Source of the DNA: Flavobacterium sp. UBA6195
GTDB taxonomy: Bacteria > Bacteroidota > Bacteroidia > Flavobacteriales > Flavobacteriaceae
Direction: 5' to 3'
Assembly (NCBI RefSeq): GCF_002422095.1
Contig: NZ_DITB01000039.1
Span: 1 to 9,170 of the forward strand
DNA: 9,170 bases
The position numbers and the translations under genes are program-made. The notes below the pieces were generated by a model. That model did no database searches and had not been told where the DNA came from. It saw nothing but the letters and a program-made list of their open reading frames with translations. This document shows positions 5,881 through 9,170 of the stretch, piece after piece; the stretch's first letter is position 1, and each line of letters starts with the position of its first letter.

Positions 5881-8040
5881 TTAACCTTGTGGTTTATCCT
5901 TTTTTTCAATTGGTTTCTCTTCTCTAGGAGGTCGAGGTAAAAGTGCTTTTCTTGACACTTTTTCTTTTCGTGTTTTAGGATCAATACCTAAGTATTTTAC
6001 CATGAACACATCTCCCATATTTACTACGTCTGTAACGTTTTCAGTTCTTTCCCAAGCCAATTCTGATACGTGTAATAAAACTTCGTTTCCAGGTGCTTTA
6101 GTATATTCTACAACAGCTCCAAAATCTAACATTTTAATTACTTTAACTTCGTATGCTTCACCTATTTCTGGTTTGAAAATAATAGAATCAATTTTTGCTA
6201 ATACCGCATCGATTCCTTCTTGGTTAGTTCCTAAGATTTCAACCACTCCTTGTTCGTCAACTTCGTTAATTACGATAGTAGTTCCAGTAGCTTTTTGTAA
6301 TTCTTGAATTACTTTTCCACCAGGACCAATTAATGCTCCAATGAAGTTTCCAGGAATTGTTCTAGTAATGATTTTAGGAGCTTTTGGTTTAACTGTTGGA
6401 CGAGGTTGTGCAATAGTTTCAGTAATTTTTCCTAAAATATGCATTCTACCTTCTCTAGCTTGACCTAAAGCTTGCTCCATAATATCGTAACGTAAACCAT
6501 CAATTTTGATATCCATTTGACAAGCAGTAATACCATCTGCAGTTCCTGTTACTTTGAAGTCCATATCTCCTAAGTGATCTTCATCTCCTAAGATATCTGA
6601 TAATACTGCGAATTTTTCTCCGTCAGTAATTAATCCCATTGCAATACCAGAAACTGGTTTTACCATCTGAACTCCTGAATCCATTAATGCCATTGTTCCA
6701 GCACAAACAGTAGCCATAGAAGAAGAACCATTAGATTCTAATACTTCAGAAACTACACGAATTGTATAAGGACAATCAGCAGGAATCATATTTTTTAATG
6801 CTCTTTGAGCTAAGTTTCCGTGACCTACTTCTCTTCTTGAAGTTCCTCTTAAAGGTTTTGCTTCACCAGTTGAGAAAGGAGGGAAGTTGTAATGTAAATA
6901 GAATTTCTCTTCCCCTTGTTCTGATGGAGAATCAATTACATTTGCCTCTCTTGAAGTTCCTAAAGTTACAGTAGCTAAAGCTTGCGTTTCTCCACGTGTA
7001 AATAAAGATGAACCATGAACAGAAGGTAAATAATCTGTTTCACACCAAATTGGTCTGATTTCAGTTGTTTTTCTTCCGTCTAAACGTAAACCTTTTTCTA
7101 AGATTACATTACGAACTGCTTCTTTATTTGTTTTGTAGAAATATTTCCCTACTAAATCTCCATTTTCAGCTAATTCTTCTTCTGTAAATAAAGCTTTTAC
7201 TTCTTCTTTCACAGCTGCGAATTTTTCGCTTCTTTCGCTTTTACCAGAAGCTTCTTGAGCAATTGCATAACATTTGTCATAAGCAGCTGCTTTTACTTTA
7301 GCATAAATAGCTTCGTCTTCTTTTTCACCTTCATATTCTCTGTAAGCAGGAGAACCTATAGCGGCTCTTAAACGCTCTTGTGCTTGAATTTGAATTTTGA
7401 TAGCTTCGTGAGCAAATTTGATAGCTTCTACCATTTCTGCTTCTGAAATTTCTTTCATTTCTCCTTCTACCATAGCAACAGAATCCATAGAAGCTCCAAT
7501 CATCATGTCGATGTCAGATTGCTCTAATTCTTCTCTGCTTGGGTTGATAACGAATTTTCCGTCGATACGTGCAACACGAACCTCGGAAATTAAGTTATAA
7601 AAAGGAATGTCTGAAACTGCTAATGCTGCAGAAGCAGCTAATCCAGCTAATGCATCTGGCATCACATTTTCGTCGTGACTCATTAATTGAATCATAACTT
7701 GTGTTTCAGCATGGTAATCGTCTGGGAAAAGTGGACGCAATACACGGTCTACTAATCTCATTGTTAATACTTCGCTGTCGCTTGGACGCGCTTCTCTTTT
7801 GAAGAAACCACCAGGGAAACGACCTGCTGCTGCAAATTTTTCACGATAATCAACCGTTAAAGGTAAAAAATCAACACCAGGATTTGATGTTCTTGCAGAA
7901 ACTGCTGTTGCTAATAACATGGCATCGCCCATACGAACAACAACAGATCCATCTGCTTGTTTGGCCAATTTTCCAGTTTCGATTGTGATGCTTCTTCCGT
8001 CACCTAAATCGATAACTTCTTGGAATACTTTTGGAATCAT
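5881..8040 (-). CDS. pnp: Polyribonucleotide nucleotidyltransferase (PNPase)
   Basis: A phosphate-dependent 3'-to-5' exoribonuclease that degrades RNA and can add tails, acting as a trimer in the cytoplasm. The 719 residues match the family. The first RNase PH domain is about 5-145, with GGFFKREARPSDSE at 77-90; an alpha-helical domain follows at about 240-300. The second RNase PH domain is about 310-545, with FSTGEAKPLRGTSRREVGHG (389-408). The catalytic residues corresponding to E. coli Asp486, Asp492 and Lys494 are Asp488, Asp494 and Lys496 in DEDHLGDMDFK. A KH domain (about 556-620) carries the IGPGGK loop at 571-576, and an S1 domain spans about 626-698. A short charged tail (PREEKPIEKKDKPQG) ends the protein. 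It lies downstream of rpsO, as in many bacteria, but a terminator lies between, and its 104-base leader has an unusual CA-rich region, so it probably has its own promoter. Confidence 0.97.
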   Translation of the reverse strand: MIPKVFQEVIDLGDGRSITIETGKLAKQADGSVVVRMGDAMLLATAVSARTSNPGVDFLPLTVDYREKFAAAGRFPGGFFKREARPSDSEVLTMRLVDRVLRPLFPDDYHAETQVMIQLMSHDENVMPDALAGLAASAALAVSDIPFYNLISEVRVARIDGKFVINPSREELEQSDIDMMIGASMDSVAMVEGEMKEISEAEMVEAIKFAHEAIKIQIQAQERLRAAIGSPAYREYEGEKEDEAIYAKVKAAAYDKCYAIAQEASGKSERSEKFAAVKEEVKALFTEEELAENGDLVGKYFYKTNKEAVRNVILEKGLRLDGRKTTEIRPIWCETDYLPSVHGSSLFTRGETQALATVTLGTSREANVIDSPSEQGEEKFYLHYNFPPFSTGEAKPLRGTSRREVGHGNLAQRALKNMIPADCPYTIRVVSEVLESNGSSSMATVCAGTMALMDSGVQMVKPVSGIAMGLITDGEKFAVLSDILGDEDHLGDMDFKVTGTADGITACQMDIKIDGLRYDIMEQALGQAREGRMHILGKITETIAQPRPTVKPKAPKIITRTIPGNFIGALIGPGGKVIQELQKATGTTIVINEVDEQGVVEILGTNQEGIDAVLAKIDSIIFKPEIGEAYEVKVIKMLDFGAVVEYTKAPGNEVLLHVSELAWERTENVTDVVNMGDVFMVKYLGIDPKTRKEKVSRKALLPRPPREEKPIEKKDKPQG

Positions 8041-8062
8041 AAATTTTTAATTCTTAATTAAA

Positions 8063-8110
8063 CAATGGGTAGTTGTGTTGTTGTTGTGTGTAGTTGTTTG
8101 TAACCCAATG
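8063..8110 (-). promoter_or_regulatory. CA-rich stem-loop candidate in the pnp leader
   Basis: In the transcript sense, CATTGGGT (8110-8103) can pair with ACCCATTG (8070-8063) with one internal mismatch, enclosing about 32 bases made almost wholly of A and C with few other bases. The element lies 23 bases above the pnp ATG. pnp leaders in enterobacteria carry a stem-loop used for autoregulation; a similar role here is inference. Confidence 0.3.
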
Positions 8111-8145
8111 AAAAACCAAACTTTTTCTGTCAATATAAATAAAAC

Positions 8146-8168
8146 AAAAAGGGGCACGAAGCCCCTTT
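8146..8168 (-). terminator. Terminator between rpsO and pnp
   Basis: Read leftward: AAAGGGGC, loop TTCGT, GCCCCTTT, then TTGTTTT. The 8-bp GC-rich stem starts 7 bases after the rpsO stop codon, so rpsO transcripts should largely end here. Some readthrough into pnp remains possible. Confidence 0.88.
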
Positions 8169-8174
8169 AGTTGA

Positions 8175-8444
8175 TTATTTTCTAATATTCAATTCTTTAA
8201 TAATTTCACGATATCTGTTGATATCTTTCTTTTTCAAGTAGTCAAGAAGACTTCTTCTTTTACCTACTAAAAGTACTAACGAACGCTCAGTGTTAAAATC
8301 ATGACGATTTTTTTTCAAGTGCTCAGTTAAGTGAGAAATTCTAAATGTAAATAATGCGATTTGCCCTTCAGCAGATCCAGTGTTTTCAGCTTTTCCTCCG
8401 TGTTTAGCGAAGATTTCAGCTTTAGTTTCTTTTGTCAAGTACAT
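8175..8444 (-). CDS. rpsO: 30S ribosomal protein S15
   Basis: A primary-binding protein of the small ribosomal subunit that binds 16S rRNA in the central domain and helps bridge to the large subunit. Its 89 residues are the standard length. Family landmarks are the TGSAEGQIALFTFRISHLTE stretch (22-41), the basic HDFNTERS loop, GKRRSLLDYLKKKD and the closing RYREIIKELNIRK. The start at 8444 gives MYLTKETK, as expected. A TATCTTTG promoter box at 8501-8508 and a small stem-loop at 8476-8495 lie in its leader. A strong terminator follows immediately, so it looks like a single-gene unit next to pnp. S15 is known to regulate its own mRNA in several bacteria; the leader stem could serve that purpose. 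Confidence 0.97.
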   Translation of the reverse strand: MYLTKETKAEIFAKHGGKAENTGSAEGQIALFTFRISHLTEHLKKNRHDFNTERSLVLLVGKRRSLLDYLKKKDINRYREIIKELNIRK

Positions 8445-8475
8445 GCCAATATTATTTTAAATGATTTTTATGTAT

Positions 8476-8495
8476 GAATTGTATGATTGCAATTC
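8476..8495 (-). promoter_or_regulatory. Stem-loop in the rpsO leader
   Basis: GAATTG (8476-8481) and CAATTC (8490-8495) form a perfect 6-bp stem with an 8-base loop, just inside the predicted transcript start and 31 bases above the rpsO ATG. S15 autoregulatory leaders are known elsewhere but differ among phyla, so this is only a candidate. Confidence 0.3.
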
Positions 8496-8500
8496 GGGTG

Positions 8501-8508
8501 CAAAGATA
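8501..8508 (-). promoter_or_regulatory. Predicted -7 promoter box for rpsO
   Basis: On the - strand this reads TATCTTTG, identical to the box before rpe and an exact match to the Bacteroidetes consensus TAnnTTTG. It implies a leader of about 50 bases. No clear TTG -33 element is seen at the usual distance. Confidence 0.6.
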
Positions 8509-8574
8509 GAAATAATTGTGAATTATGAATTATAAATCAGGAATTATTTTTTCCAAATTCAAAACTTAAGCAAT

Positions 8575-9170
8575 TTAATCAATCGATTTGAAAGCTTTTT
8601 TTAATAAAAGTGGAGTAGCTAAAGTAGTAATAAGCCCCATAATTACTAACATCGAGAAAATTTCGGTATTGATAATTCCTGCTTTGTAGGCAATATTTGC
8701 AATTACTAATTCCATAATGCCTCTGGCATTTAATCCAAAACCTAACGCAAGTGAAATTTTATGATCTAATCGCGCAAAACGACCACCAACATATCCGCCT
8801 ATTATTTTTGAAAGAAATGAAACGGCAATGATGGCAAATAACAACGGATAATTTTGAATGGATGAAAATTGAAACTCTAATCCAATTCCAGCAAAGAAGA
8901 TAGGAGCTAAGAACCCCATTGCCATACTATTTGTAGTGTTGTGAAACGTGTTTAAATGTTTTTCACCAACTAATTCTTTTGAAATTAGCATCGAAGCAAA
9001 AAAGGCTCCAATGATAAAATGTAGTCCAATACTCTCTGTTATTGTTGCGAAAATTAATATGAATACAAAGAAAACAGCAAAAAGTGACTCTTTGCCTTTT
9101 AATAAAGAAAGAATTTTATTTAGTTTATTTTCAATAAAATTTTCTTCTCTTGATAAATTTCTAATTACTC
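8575..9170 (-). CDS. Cation:proton antiporter, CPA2 type, C-terminal part (cut by window edge)
   Basis: The frame is open from the right edge to the stop at 8575-8577, giving the last 197 residues; an internal ATG at 8991 is not the real start, because the upstream reading continues in frame with typical antiporter sequence. Predicted membrane helices include SLFAVFFVFILIFATI, GLHFIIGAFFASMLIS, AMGFLAPIFFAGIGLEF, LLFAIIAVSFLSKIIGGYVG, GFGLNARGIMELVIANIA and FSMLVIMGLITTLATPLLL. The IGAFFAS helix and the N-ARG-x-MELV motif fit KefB/NapA-like monovalent cation:proton antiporters (CPA2), which exchange Na+ or K+ for H+ at the inner membrane. It ends with KKAFKSID and shows no C-terminal TrkA-N domain. 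The ion specificity cannot be told from this part. It is in the same direction as rpsO, whose promoter lies in the 130-base gap between them. Confidence 0.88.
   Translation of the reverse strand, partial: VIRNLSREENFIENKLNKILSLLKGKESLFAVFFVFILIFATITESIGLHFIIGAFFASMLISKELVGEKHLNTFHNTTNSMAMGFLAPIFFAGIGLEFQFSSIQNYPLLFAIIAVSFLSKIIGGYVGGRFARLDHKISLALGFGLNARGIMELVIANIAYKAGIINTEIFSMLVIMGLITTLATPLLLKKAFKSID

Noticed and set aside
6002..7600. Three rightward frames of 60-101 codons inside pnp
   Set aside because: Shadows of the strongly conserved pnp frame on the other strand.
8041..8174. rpsO-pnp as a simple two-gene operon
   Set aside because: A strong GC-rich terminator follows rpsO directly, so shared transcription can only be partial readthrough.
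8575..8991. A complete 138-residue antiporter-like protein starting at 8991
   Set aside because: The frame stays open to the window edge with antiporter-like helices upstream, so the ATG is internal.

Overview
The window looks like a chromosomal segment of a low-GC Bacteroidetes bacterium, most likely a Flavobacterium or close relative. The evidence is a type IX secretion (T9SS) sorting domain, a short primary sigma factor without region 1.1, Bacteroidetes-type -7 boxes (TATCTTTG) and a lipoprotein with an acidic stretch after the lipid-attachment cysteine. No tools were used; all family calls come from reading motifs.

Layout. Bases 1 to about 130 appear to be the end of an IS4-like insertion sequence: the first codons of a leftward transposase and a hairpin. 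On the + strand, 168-1190 encodes a secreted T9SS cargo protein. It ends at a shared terminator facing rpe (1236-1898, -). From there on every gene is on the - strand. Read in transcription order from the right they are: the C-terminal part of a cation:proton antiporter cut by the window edge (8575-9170), rpsO (8175-8444), pnp (5881-8040), a surface-type lipoprotein (5072-5764), an ECF sigma factor with a TTG start (4487-5038), a 461-residue protein fusing an anti-sigma-like N-terminus and membrane helix to a predicted outer-membrane barrel (3112-4497), the primary sigma factor rpoD (2117-2980), and rpe.

How the genes fit together. rpsO and pnp are neighbours as in many bacteria, but a strong terminator separates them and each has a leader that could fold. 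rpoD and rpe are housekeeping genes. The accessory part is the lipoprotein / ECF sigma / fusion-protein cluster inserted between pnp and rpoD. The sigma gene overlaps the fusion gene by 11 bases, so the two are probably translated together. The fusion protein could carry a signal across the envelope: cytoplasmic sigma-binding segment, inner-membrane helix, about 175 residues of Lys/Asn/Ser-rich periplasmic linker, and a barrel in the outer membrane. This is the best candidate for an under-described system here. No stretch longer than 300 bases lacks a gene, and I saw no tRNA, rRNA or CRISPR array.
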